64,000 bases of DNA from Streptomyces sp. HUAS ZL42 (GTDB taxonomy: Bacteria > Actinomycetota > Actinomycetes > Streptomycetales > Streptomycetaceae), in assembly GCF_040782645.1 (NCBI RefSeq), contig NZ_CP160403.1, positions 5,243,001 to 5,307,000 on the forward strand, written 5' to 3'. The notes beneath the pieces were generated by a model that saw nothing but the letters and a program-made list of their open reading frames with translations, was not told the DNA's origin and did not search any database. How positions within the stretch are numbered: the stretch's first letter is position 1; every line of letters starts with the position of its first letter. Shown here one piece after another: positions 16,580-25,312 of this stretch. The position numbers were made by a program, and so were the translations under genes.

Positions 16580-17419
16580 ATGGGCAGCCACCCCTTCCCG
16601 ACCCCCGTCACCCAACAAGGCCGCGACGGACTGGACGCCATCCTCCGTCGGCCGGCGCACGCCGTCGTCGCCCTCGACTTCGACGGCACCCTCGCCCCCA
16701 TCGTCGCCGACCCCGAGCAGGCCCGGGCGCACCCGGACGCCGTGCCCGCGCTCGCCGCGCTCGCGCCGAAGGTCGCCTCCGTGGCCGTGATCACGGGACG
16801 CCCCGCCGGCACAGCCGTGCAGCACGGCGGCTTCGCCGGAGCTGCGGGGCTCGAGCACCTCGTCGTACTCGGGCACTACGGTGCCGAGCGCTGGGAGGCC
16901 CGCACCGGCAGTCTCACGGCCCCCGACCCCCACCCCGGCGTCGCCGCCGTCCGCGCCGAGCTACCGGGGTTTCTCGACGAGATCGGAGCCGGGGCGGGCG
17001 TCTGGGTCGAGGAGAAGGGCCGGGCCGTCGCCGTCCACACACGCCGCGCCGAGGACCCGCAGGCCGCCTTCGAGGCACTCAAGAGCCCCCTCGCCGACCT
17101 CGCCGCCCGGCACGGGCTGATCGTCGAGCCGGGGCGGATGGTCCTGGAGCTGCGGCCGCCCGGCATGGACAAGGGCGTCGCCCTGCTCGAGTACGTCCGT
17201 GAGATCGGCGCCCAGGCCGTGCTCTACGCCGGTGACGACCTCGGCGACCTGCCCGCCTTCGCCGCCGTCGACAAGCTCCGCTCCGACGGCATCCCCGGCC
17301 TGCTGGTGTGCAGCGGCAGCGAGGAGGTCACGGAGCTCGCCCAGCGCGCCGACGTCGTGGTCGACGGCCCCGCGGGGGTCGTACGGCTGCTCGCCGCGCT
17401 CGCGGCTCAGCTCGGCTGA
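16580..17419 (+). CDS. otsB: trehalose-6-phosphate phosphatase
   Basis: A 279-residue HAD-superfamily phosphatase. The nucleophile motif ALDFDGTLAPIVADP lies at about residues 32-46, motif II is VAVITGRPAG, and the acidic metal motif is YAGDDLGDLPAF. It removes phosphate from trehalose-6-phosphate made by OtsA. It is convergent with otsA and the two reading frames overlap by 13 bases at their 3' ends. Trehalose accumulates in Streptomyces spores and under stress. Confidence 0.95.
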   Translation: MGSHPFPTPVTQQGRDGLDAILRRPAHAVVALDFDGTLAPIVADPEQARAHPDAVPALAALAPKVASVAVITGRPAGTAVQHGGFAGAAGLEHLVVLGHYGAERWEARTGSLTAPDPHPGVAAVRAELPGFLDEIGAGAGVWVEEKGRAVAVHTRRAEDPQAAFEALKSPLADLAARHGLIVEPGRMVLELRPPGMDKGVALLEYVREIGAQAVLYAGDDLGDLPAFAAVDKLRSDGIPGLLVCSGSEEVTELAQRADVVVDGPAGVVRLLAALAAQLG

Positions 17420-18807
17420 TCGCCCTCCAGCGCCTGCAACTGCTCCAGGAACCACTGCTGCGGCGGCAACGCGGTCGCCGCCGCGGCCAGCCTCTTCGTC
17501 CGCTCCGCCCGTTCCTCCGGCCGCATGGTCAACGCCTCGTACAGGGCCGCCGCGGTCTGCATCACGTCGTACGGATTGACGGTGAGCGCGTCCTCGCGCA
17601 GCTCCCAGTACGCCCCCGCCTCCCGTGACAGCACCAGCGCGCAGCCCTCGTCGGAGACGACCGGCATCTCCTTGGCGACCAGGTTCATGCCGTCCCGGAT
17701 GGGGTTCACCAGCGCCACGTCGGCCAGCCGGTAGGCGGCCAGTGACCTCGCGAAGTCGTCCTTCACATGCAGCACGACCGGGGTCCAGCCGGGCGTGCCG
17801 TACCGGCCGTTGATCTCCTCCGACAGCCGCTGAACCTCGGCGGTGTAGTCGCGGTACACCGCCAGGTCCTGCCGCGACGGGTACGCGAACGCCACGTGCA
17901 CCACCCGTTCGCGCCACTCGGGGTGGTCGTCGAGCAGCTGCCGGTAGGCCAGCAGGCCGCGCACGATGTTCTTCGAGAGTTCCGTGCGGTCGACGCGGAC
18001 GATGGTCCTGCGTCCCTCGCCGATCTCCTCGCGCAGTGCCGTCATCCGCTCCTCGACGTCCGGCTGGTGGGAGCGGGCGCGCAGGAAGTCGGCGTCGGCC
18101 CCGAGGCCGTGGACACCGACCCTGGTGGTGCCGAGGCCCCCGGTGAACTCCGTGCAGCACGCGGTGAACGCGTCCGCCCAGCGGCGCGTCAGGAAACCGA
18201 GCCGGTCCGCGCCGAGCATTCCGCCCAGCAGCCGCAGTCGGATGTCCTCCGGGAGGATCCCGAAGTAGTCCACCGGCGCCCACGGCGTGTGCGAGAAATG
18301 GCCGATGCGCAGGTCCGGGCGCAGCTCACGGAGCATCCCCGGGACCAGGCACAGGTGGTAGTCCTGCACCAGGACCGCGGCACCCTCGGCCGCCTCCTCG
18401 GCCAGCGCCTCGGCGAAGGCCCGGTTGTACGTCTCGTACGACGCCCACTGGCGCCGGAACTCCGCGTCGAAGACCGGCTCCAGCGGCGTCTGGTACAGCA
18501 TGTGGTGGACGAACCACAGCACGGAGTTGGCGATGCCGTTGTAGGCGTCGGCGTGCACGTCGGCCGGAACGGGCAGCATGCGCACGCCCTCCTCGCCGAC
18601 CCCGCGCCGGACGGCCTCCCGGTCGCCGTCGGAAAGCGCCGAGCACACCCACAGCGCACCGGCCTCCGGGCCGATGGCCGACAGACCGGAGACCAGCCCG
18701 CCGCCGCCCCGTTTGGCGAGCAGCGAGCCGTCCTCCCGAACCTCGTACGACACCGGGCCGCGATTGGACGCGACCAGCACCTGGGCAGCACCGAAGGTTG
18801 AAGCCAT
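17407..18807 (-). CDS. otsA: trehalose-6-phosphate synthase
   Basis: A 466-residue GT20 retaining glycosyltransferase that joins glucose from a nucleotide donor to glucose-6-phosphate. It begins with SNRGPVSYEV and GGGGLVSGLSAI (substrate loop), then LVQDYHLCLVPGMLRELRPD, GHFSHTPWAPVDYF, VDRTELSKNI and the NPIRDGMNLVAKE donor-site motif, ending with an acidic ELREDALTVNPYDV stretch. The ATG at 18807 sits behind a GAGG; an in-frame TTG lies three codons earlier. It is probably in line with gpgS, which ends 107 bases upstream. Confidence 0.95.
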   Translation of the reverse strand: MASTFGAAQVLVASNRGPVSYEVREDGSLLAKRGGGGLVSGLSAIGPEAGALWVCSALSDGDREAVRRGVGEEGVRMLPVPADVHADAYNGIANSVLWFVHHMLYQTPLEPVFDAEFRRQWASYETYNRAFAEALAEEAAEGAAVLVQDYHLCLVPGMLRELRPDLRIGHFSHTPWAPVDYFGILPEDIRLRLLGGMLGADRLGFLTRRWADAFTACCTEFTGGLGTTRVGVHGLGADADFLRARSHQPDVEERMTALREEIGEGRRTIVRVDRTELSKNIVRGLLAYRQLLDDHPEWRERVVHVAFAYPSRQDLAVYRDYTAEVQRLSEEINGRYGTPGWTPVVLHVKDDFARSLAAYRLADVALVNPIRDGMNLVAKEMPVVSDEGCALVLSREAGAYWELREDALTVNPYDVMQTAAALYEALTMRPEERAERTKRLAAAATALPPQQWFLEQLQALEGDQPS

Positions 18808-18914
18808 ACGCCTCAACCTAGCCCGGCGCGGAAACGCTCAAACGTACGGACAGGCCAAACACGGAGGGGACTGATCCGTATACGACCGGCGGGATTCGTC
18901 ACTGTATGCGTGCG

Positions 18915-19859
18915 TTATGCCACCTTGCGTGACGCGTATTCCGTGATCTCCACCATCGGCGGACGCTCCTCCGTGTCCACGGAGTAGGTGCGCGGTTCGA
19001 ACCCGTCCTCGCCCCGCTCGAACTGGGTGAGGGAGGGGCGGATCAGATGACCGCGGGCCATCCGGAGCTGGGCGGTGCGGTAGATCGCGGCCGCCATGCG
19101 GCCCAGCGCCTGCCCGTCCTGGTGGCGGTGCTTGCGCACGCCGACGTCGACCTGGGCGAGCGCGTCCAGGCCCACCAGGTGCAGGGAGTCGACCAGCATG
19201 CCCAGCTCCACGCCGTAGCCGACGGGGAAGGGCAGCTGTTCGAGCAGGGAGCGGCGGGCCGCGTACTCGCCGCCGAGCGGCTGCACGAAACCGGCCAGCT
19301 GCGGCCAGTGCATGTTGAGCAGCGGGCGCGCCATGAGTTCGGTGACCCGGCCCCCTTGGCCCGCCGCCCCACCGAGCGGGCGGTCGTACATCGCCTTGAC
19401 CAGGTCGACCTCCGGCTCGGTGAGCAGCGGGCCCACGATCCCGGAGACGAAGTCGGAGGAGAAGTCCTTCAGGTCGGCGTCGATGAAACAGACGATGTCC
19501 CCCGTGGTGACCAGCAAGGACCGCCACAGGACCTCGCCCTTGCCGGGAACGGCCGGGACGCGCGGCAGGATGTCGTCGCGGTGGACGACCCGGGCGCCCG
19601 CGGCGGCGGCCACCGCGGAGGTGCGGTCGGTGGACCCGGAGTCGACGACGACGATCTCGTCGACCAGCGGGACCTGCTGCATCAGGTCGTGGCGGATGAT
19701 CGCGACGATGTCGCCGACCGTCTCCTCCTCGTTGAGCGCAGGCAGCACGACACTGACCGACTGGCCCGTGGAGCGTTTCGCTGCGAGGATCTTGTGGAGC
19801 GGACGATCGGTCACGGACCAGGACCGGGTGCTCAGCCAGCGCTCGACTTCTTCCAGCAC
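18915..19859 (-). CDS. gpgS: glucosyl-3-phosphoglycerate synthase (GT81)
   Basis: A 314-residue retaining glycosyltransferase. The donor-binding sequence SVVLPALNEEETVGDIV, the DxD motif in CFIDADLKDF, and the acceptor loop PLGGEYAARRSLLEQLPFPVGYGVELGMLVD identify GpgS. It makes glucosyl-3-phosphoglycerate, precursor of glucosylglycerate (a compatible solute under nitrogen limitation) and, in mycobacteria, of methylglucose lipopolysaccharide. It lies directly upstream of otsA, so trehalose and glucosylglycerate synthesis sit together. It is divergent from the riboswitch-controlled metM. Confidence 0.93.
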   Translation of the reverse strand: MLEEVERWLSTRSWSVTDRPLHKILAAKRSTGQSVSVVLPALNEEETVGDIVAIIRHDLMQQVPLVDEIVVVDSGSTDRTSAVAAAAGARVVHRDDILPRVPAVPGKGEVLWRSLLVTTGDIVCFIDADLKDFSSDFVSGIVGPLLTEPEVDLVKAMYDRPLGGAAGQGGRVTELMARPLLNMHWPQLAGFVQPLGGEYAARRSLLEQLPFPVGYGVELGMLVDSLHLVGLDALAQVDVGVRKHRHQDGQALGRMAAAIYRTAQLRMARGHLIRPSLTQFERGEDGFEPRTYSVDTEERPPMVEITEYASRKVA

Positions 19860-20046
19860 AGTGGCGGCTCCTCTACGTTCTCGCGGCGAGTGATCCTAAG
19901 CCCGGTCCCGGGTTCGGTTCCCGGCCTGTGATCCATCTCGCGGTTCGGACGGCTATCTCAACTGTCCTGGCCTTCGGTTACAGTCTTGAACAACGCGGAT
20001 GACCATCGCATGTCCGGGGTCGCCCGCCGTTTACAACCACATACAG

Positions 20047-20198
20047 CTCATCCAGAGGGGCAGAGGGATACGGCCCGATGAAGCCCCGGCAACCCTCCAG
20101 TCGGTACTCGTAGATCAGTGTTGATCGTCCGCGAGGCTCCCCGGCTAGGGAAGGTGCCAAATCCGTCTCACGGCGAGATGCGTCGTGAGGAAGATGAG
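20047..20198 (+). promoter_or_regulatory. SAM-I (S-box) riboswitch
   Basis: The untranslated leader matches the S-box consensus. The P1 strand CUCAUC (20047-20052) pairs with GAUGAG (20193-20198). AGAGGGGCAGAGGGA leads into the kink-turn CCCGATGAAGCCC and the conserved CGGCAACCCUCC. The second core strand AAGGTGCCAAATCC follows, and a P4 hairpin, CTCACG (20167-20172) with CGTGAG (20184-20189), completes it. It lies 21 bases before the threonine-synthase-like ATG, and its P1 3' strand runs into the purine-rich ribosome binding stretch 20196-20207. S-boxes turn genes off when S-adenosylmethionine is high, tying this gene to methionine supply. Confidence 0.93.
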
Positions 20199-20218
20199 GA
20201 GAAAGGGCCTCGCCTCAC

Positions 20219-21502
20219 ATGGCTGCGCAGACTGTTGCAAGCACCACCGATTCCACCGTAGACCTCGGGCCGGCCGCTGCCCTGAGCTGCCGCGAGTGCG
20301 GTCACCGGGTACCGCTCGGCCCCGTCTTCGCGTGCGAGGAGTGTTTCGGCCCGCTCGAGATCGCGTACGACTTCTCGTCCTACGAAACCGAGGAGCTCCG
20401 CAAGCGTATCGAGGCGGGACCCGCGAACATCTGGCGTTACGCGCCGCTGCTGCCCGTCCCCGCGGACGTGGCCGACAAGCCGAACCTCAACCCCGGCTGG
20501 ACCGAGCTCGTCAAGGCCGACAACCTGGCGCGCGAGCTCGGCGTGACCGGCGGGTTGTATGTGAAGGACGACTCCGGTAACCCGACGCACTCCTTCAAGG
20601 ACCGCGTCGTCGCCCAGGCCCTCGAGGCCGCCCGCGCCTTCGGCTTCACCACCCTCTCCTGCTCCTCCACCGGCAATCTCGCCGGTGCCGTCGGCGCCGC
20701 CGCCGCCCGCGCCGGCTTCCGCTCCTGCGTGTTCATCCCGCACGACCTCGAGCAGGGCAAGGTCGTCATGGCCGCCATCTACGGCGGCGACCTCGTCGGC
20801 ATCGAGGGCAACTACGACGACGTGAACCGCTTCTGCTCCGAGCTGATCGGCGACCCGGCCGGCGAGGGCTGGGGCTTCGTCAACGTCAACCTGCGGCCGT
20901 ACTACGCGGAGGGGTCCAAGACCCTGGCGTACGAGGTCTGCGAACAGCTCGGCTGGCGGCTGCCCGACCAGATCGTCATCCCCATCGCCTCCGGCTCGCA
21001 GCTCACCAAGGTCGACAAGGGCCTGCAGGAGCTGATCAAGCTCGGTCTCGTCGAGGACAAGCCGTACAAGATCTTCGGCGCGCAGGCCGAGGGCTGCTCG
21101 CCGGTGTCGACCGCGTACAAGGCGGGCCACGACGTCGTCCGGCCGCAGAAGCCGAACACCATCGCCAAGTCGCTGGCCATCGGCAACCCCGCGGACGGTC
21201 CGTACGTCCTCGACATCGCGCGCCGTACGGGCGGCGCTGTGGAGGACGTGACGGACGAGCAGGTGGTCGACGCGATCAAGCTGCTCGCCCGCACCGAGGG
21301 CATCTTCGCGGAGACCGCCGGTGGTGTGACCGTCGGCGTGACGAAGAAGCTGATCGAGAACGGTGAGCTCGACCCGACGAAGTCGACCGTTGTGTTCAAC
21401 ACGGGGGACGGTCTCAAGACGCTGGATGCGGTGGCGGGTACGGGGCTGACTGCGACCATTCGTCCCAACCTGGACTCGTTCCGTCAGGCCGGGCTCGTCT
21501 AG
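20219..21502 (+). CDS. metM: threonine-synthase-like PLP enzyme, probable O-phosphohomoserine-dependent homocysteine synthase MetM
   Basis: A 427-residue fold-type II PLP enzyme of the threonine synthase family. It has an N-terminal zinc-ribbon-like motif (CRECGHRVPLGPVFACEEC, residues 22-40), the PLP lysine in NPTHSFKDRVV, and SSTGNLAGAVGAAAARAG for phosphate binding. By homology alone it is ThrC. Three contextual facts argue for MetM, which uses O-phosphohomoserine and a thiocarboxylated carrier protein to make homocysteine: a SAM-I riboswitch controls it, a CysO-like carrier gene follows after 43 bases, and hom/thrB are absent. Streptomyces usually carry the true thrC beside hom and thrB elsewhere. 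The family call is certain and MetM is likely. Confidence 0.85.
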   Translation: MAAQTVASTTDSTVDLGPAAALSCRECGHRVPLGPVFACEECFGPLEIAYDFSSYETEELRKRIEAGPANIWRYAPLLPVPADVADKPNLNPGWTELVKADNLARELGVTGGLYVKDDSGNPTHSFKDRVVAQALEAARAFGFTTLSCSSTGNLAGAVGAAAARAGFRSCVFIPHDLEQGKVVMAAIYGGDLVGIEGNYDDVNRFCSELIGDPAGEGWGFVNVNLRPYYAEGSKTLAYEVCEQLGWRLPDQIVIPIASGSQLTKVDKGLQELIKLGLVEDKPYKIFGAQAEGCSPVSTAYKAGHDVVRPQKPNTIAKSLAIGNPADGPYVLDIARRTGGAVEDVTDEQVVDAIKLLARTEGIFAETAGGVTVGVTKKLIENGELDPTKSTVVFNTGDGLKTLDAVAGTGLTATIRPNLDSFRQAGLV

Positions 21503-21545
21503 CCCCGCGCCCCTTAGTCCTGTCACCCGACCGGAGGTTTTCATC

Positions 21546-21821
21546 GTGAGCGTCACCGTCCGCATCCCCACCATCCTGCGCACCTACACCGGCGGCCAGG
21601 CCGAGGTCGCCGCCGAGGGAGCGACCCTCGGCGAGGTCATCGCCGACCTCGAGAAGAACCACACCGGTATCGCGGCGCGTGTGCTCGACGACCAGGGCAA
21701 GCTGCGTCGGTTCGTCAACGTGTACGTGAACGACGACGACGTCCGTTTCGAGCAGGGTCTGGAGACCGCGACCCCGGACGGCGCGGGTGTCTCCATCATC
21801 CCGGCGGTCGCGGGCGGCTGA
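21546..21821 (+). CDS. metO: MoaD/ThiS-fold sulfur-carrier protein (CysO/MetO)
   Basis: A 91-residue ubiquitin-fold carrier ending in the exposed -AGG tail that becomes a C-terminal thiocarboxylate after adenylation. The body, SVTVRIPTILRTYTGGQAEV and RRFVNVYVNDDDVRFEQGL, closely resembles mycobacterial CysO. It follows the threonine-synthase-like gene by 43 bases with GGAGG before the GTG, so it is probably co-transcribed and under the same riboswitch. In the MetM/MetO route it donates sulfur for homocysteine. It may also serve other sulfur-inserting enzymes. The activating MoeZ-type enzyme is not in the window. Confidence 0.87.
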   Translation: MSVTVRIPTILRTYTGGQAEVAAEGATLGEVIADLEKNHTGIAARVLDDQGKLRRFVNVYVNDDDVRFEQGLETATPDGAGVSIIPAVAGG

Positions 21822-21831
21822 TCATTACCTT

Positions 21832-21898
21832 CGGTAACATCAGTTACCGAGAGTTCATCGAATTGCCCCTTCCGTGAGAGAAGCGGAGGGGGCAATTC
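21832..21898 (+). terminator. hairpins ending the metM-metO unit
   Basis: Two stem-loops follow the metO stop. CGGTAAC-ATCA-GTTACCG lies at 21832-21849. A longer stem pairs GAATTGCCCC plus TTCCG (21860-21874) with CGGAG plus GGGGCAATTC (21884-21898), about 15 base pairs with a 9-base loop. The second is a good intrinsic terminator candidate. Confidence 0.75.
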
Positions 21899-22251
21899 TG
21901 TGTGGTTGAGCGCGGTACAGTTGGGGAACCCGACCTCGATCGACGGGTCGGTAGCCTTTGATTTCTGCCTTACACCCGACAAGAAGCAGCCAAAGTGCGT
22001 GCTCCTTTCGCGGCTTTTGTTCCTTTTGCGGGGCCCGACTTGCCCTGAATTCAGGCGAATTCTCGCCACATTCCGGATCGCGTGCGTCCAGAATTCTCGT
22101 CCGATTGACCTGTTGCAGACGGCAGTTGGGCAGATACATTCAGCCGCGGTCGACGCGTTCCGGCGCACGCCCCCGACCGATGGGGGGTGAGGTCTGACCC
22201 GGATCCGCGAAGTGTGGATCTGTGCAAGGGCCAGTAATAGGGGAGTTAGGC
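21899..22251 (+). promoter_or_regulatory. long leader/promoter region of the cold-shock gene
   Basis: About 350 bases without a gene and less GC-rich than the surroundings. A weak promoter candidate is TTGCAG (22113-22118) with TACATT (22135-22140), spacing 16, which would leave an untranslated leader of roughly 100 bases, as is usual for cold-shock genes. The GGGGAG ribosome binding site is at 22240-22245. No small RNA or riboswitch is recognised. Confidence 0.35.
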
Positions 22252-22458
22252 ATGGCTCAGGGCACCGTCAAGTGGTTCAACGCGGAGAAGGGGTACGGCT
22301 TCATCGCGGTCGACGGTGGTGCGGATGTTTTCGTCCACTACAGCGCGATCCAGATGGACGGATACCGCACCCTGGAAGAGGGTCAGCGGGTCGATTTCGA
22401 GATCTCGCAGGGCCAGAAGGGGCCGCAGGCGGACATGGTCCGTCTGGCGACCAGCTGA
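22252..22458 (+). CDS. cold-shock protein (CspA family)
   Basis: A 68-residue single cold-shock domain with both RNA-binding motifs (KGYGFIAV and DVFVHYSAI). It begins [14 protein letters not shown], the standard length and start for actinobacterial Csp. It binds single-stranded nucleic acid and melts RNA structure. A terminator follows at 22503-22536. It lies directly before the groEL2 promoter but is transcribed separately. Confidence 0.96.
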   Translation: MAQGTVKWFNAEKGYGFIAVDGGADVFVHYSAIQMDGYRTLEEGQRVDFEISQGQKGPQADMVRLATS

Positions 22459-22502
22459 AGCACGCGCCGACTTACTGCAGCGACGTTCTTCTGTTCATCT
22501 TC

Positions 22503-22536
22503 GAAGGGCTCGTACCTCACGGGGTACGAGCCCTTC
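22503..22536 (+). terminator. intrinsic terminator of the cold-shock gene
   Basis: GAAGGGCTCGTACC (22503-22516) pairs perfectly with GGTACGAGCCCTTC (22523-22536), a 14-base-pair stem with a 6-base loop. It isolates the cold-shock gene from groEL2. Confidence 0.85.
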
Positions 22537-22583
22537 GGCCTGTCCGGGGCGCCTGGAGCGCCCCGCCCGATCCCCGAGAGCCG

Positions 22584-22628
22584 CTTGCACTCGGCATGGC
22601 CGAGTGCTAATCATTGGCGTTAGCACTC
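22584..22628 (+). promoter_or_regulatory. CIRCE operator with promoter of groEL2
   Basis: CTTGCACTC (22584-22592), nine bases, GAGTGCTAA (22602-22610) forms a near-perfect CIRCE element for HrcA. A third half-site, TTAGCACTC (22620-22628), follows after another nine bases, giving two overlapping CIRCE elements that share the middle arm. TTGCAC (22585-22590) and TAATCA (22608-22613), spaced by 17, form a vegetative promoter embedded in the operator, so HrcA binding would block polymerase. Confidence 0.9.
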
Positions 22629-22643
22629 TGAAGGTGAGAGTGA

Positions 22644-24395
<1,752 letters not shown>

Positions 24396-24425
24396 TCCTT
24401 CCGAGGATCGGGTCCGTCCGCAGTA

Positions 24426-24468
24426 CCGAGGGCGGCACCCCCTGTTCGACAGGGGGTGCCGCCCTCGG
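24426..24468 (+). terminator. strong intrinsic terminator after groEL2
   Basis: A 20-base-pair perfect stem, CCGAGGGCGGCACCCCCTGT against its complement, with a 3-base TCG loop. GCTTTTG follows immediately, giving a short T-run. It could also serve the convergent methyltransferase gene. Confidence 0.93.
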
Positions 24469-24483
24469 GCTTTTGCGGGTGCG

Positions 24484-24521
24484 CGGTCAGCAGGAGGTGT
24501 AGCGGTCAGCAGGAGGTGTAG
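24484..24521. repeat. 19-base perfect tandem duplication at a stop codon
   Basis: CGGTCAGCAGGAGGTGTAG occurs twice head to tail (24484-24502, 24503-24521). The duplicated unit contains the last codons and stop of the methyltransferase gene, so a second copy of the gene end lies just beyond the real stop. Confidence 0.9.
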
Positions 24522-25174
24522 TAGGAGCCGACCGCGGGCTGGCCCGTGTAGTTGGGACCGGCGCCGGGGTCGGCGCCGACGTAGCGGAGGGGGAGGGTCA
24601 CGGCCCGTCCGCCTTCGAGAGTGATCCGGTGGTGGCGGGCGCTGTAGCGGAACCCCGCCGTCCGCAGTGCCGACACGGCCGCCCGTCCCGCCGCCGAGCC
24701 GTCGGGCCGACGGACCGAATCCGGGTCGAAGTGCGCGGCCAGCAGCCCGTCGGGGGCGAGCCAGGAGGCGGCACGCGCCAGCAGACCCAGCTGGTCGCCG
24801 ACGTAGTGCAGACCGTGCACGCAGGTGATCAGGTCGTACGTCCGCACCGGGGCCCAGGACGAGACGGAGCCGACGACCTCCTCCAGGGCGGGCGGAGCCG
24901 GTGCGGGGACGAGCGGGCCGACCAGGTCGACGCCGGTGAGCACGGCGTCGGCCGGGAGGCCGGCAGCCGCCTCGCGCAGGGCGCGGCCCTCACCGCTGCA
25001 CAGGTCCAGCCACGAGGGGGCGGGGCGGCCCGCCAGCCGGGCGAGGGGATCGAAGCCCAGCTCACGGGCGTAGCTGTTCACCCCGGCGAGACCGCGTTCG
25101 CGGTTCATCGTGTTGTTGGCGACCACGGAGGACCGCTCCAGCTCGCTCGAGGAGACCAGCGAAGGCTTTGTCAT
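24506..25174 (-). CDS. class I SAM-dependent methyltransferase
   Basis: A 222-residue Rossmann-fold methyltransferase. Motif I is WLDLCSGEGRALREAA, an acidic residue follows at VLTGVDLVGP, and the post-I/IV region is VRTYDLITCVHGLHYVGDQLGLLARAASWLAPDGLLAAHFDPDSV. The N-terminus AGVNSYARELGFDPLARL is typical of small-molecule enzymes. The C-terminus ends SYYTSC. Substrate unknown. The ATG at 25174 is the best start. It is divergent from the reductase gene with about 140 bases between them. Confidence 0.85.
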   Translation of the reverse strand: MTKPSLVSSSELERSSVVANNTMNRERGLAGVNSYARELGFDPLARLAGRPAPSWLDLCSGEGRALREAAAGLPADAVLTGVDLVGPLVPAPAPPALEEVVGSVSSWAPVRTYDLITCVHGLHYVGDQLGLLARAASWLAPDGLLAAHFDPDSVRRPDGSAAGRAAVSALRTAGFRYSARHHRITLEGGRAVTLPLRYVGADPGAGPNYTGQPAVGSYYTSC

Positions 25175-25312
25175 ACGGACATTCTCGGGAGGCGAGCGGG
25201 TGTCCCGGATCACAGGGCGAGCGGGATGGCAGGGGTGGGCGGGGCGGTTGACGCTGACGTAGTGTCCATGCGCCTGCACATACCAGCTGGTCTCTTCGAG
25301 GAGCTCCCCCCA

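Noticed and set aside
19978..20160. 60-residue frame on the strand opposite the SAM riboswitch
   Set aside because: It lies entirely over the structured leader RNA and has no support as a gene.
20219..21502. Plain annotation as threonine synthase (thrC)
   Set aside because: The family match is real, but the SAM riboswitch, the CysO-like partner and the lack of hom/thrB neighbours favour MetM; I kept the family and changed the proposed reaction.
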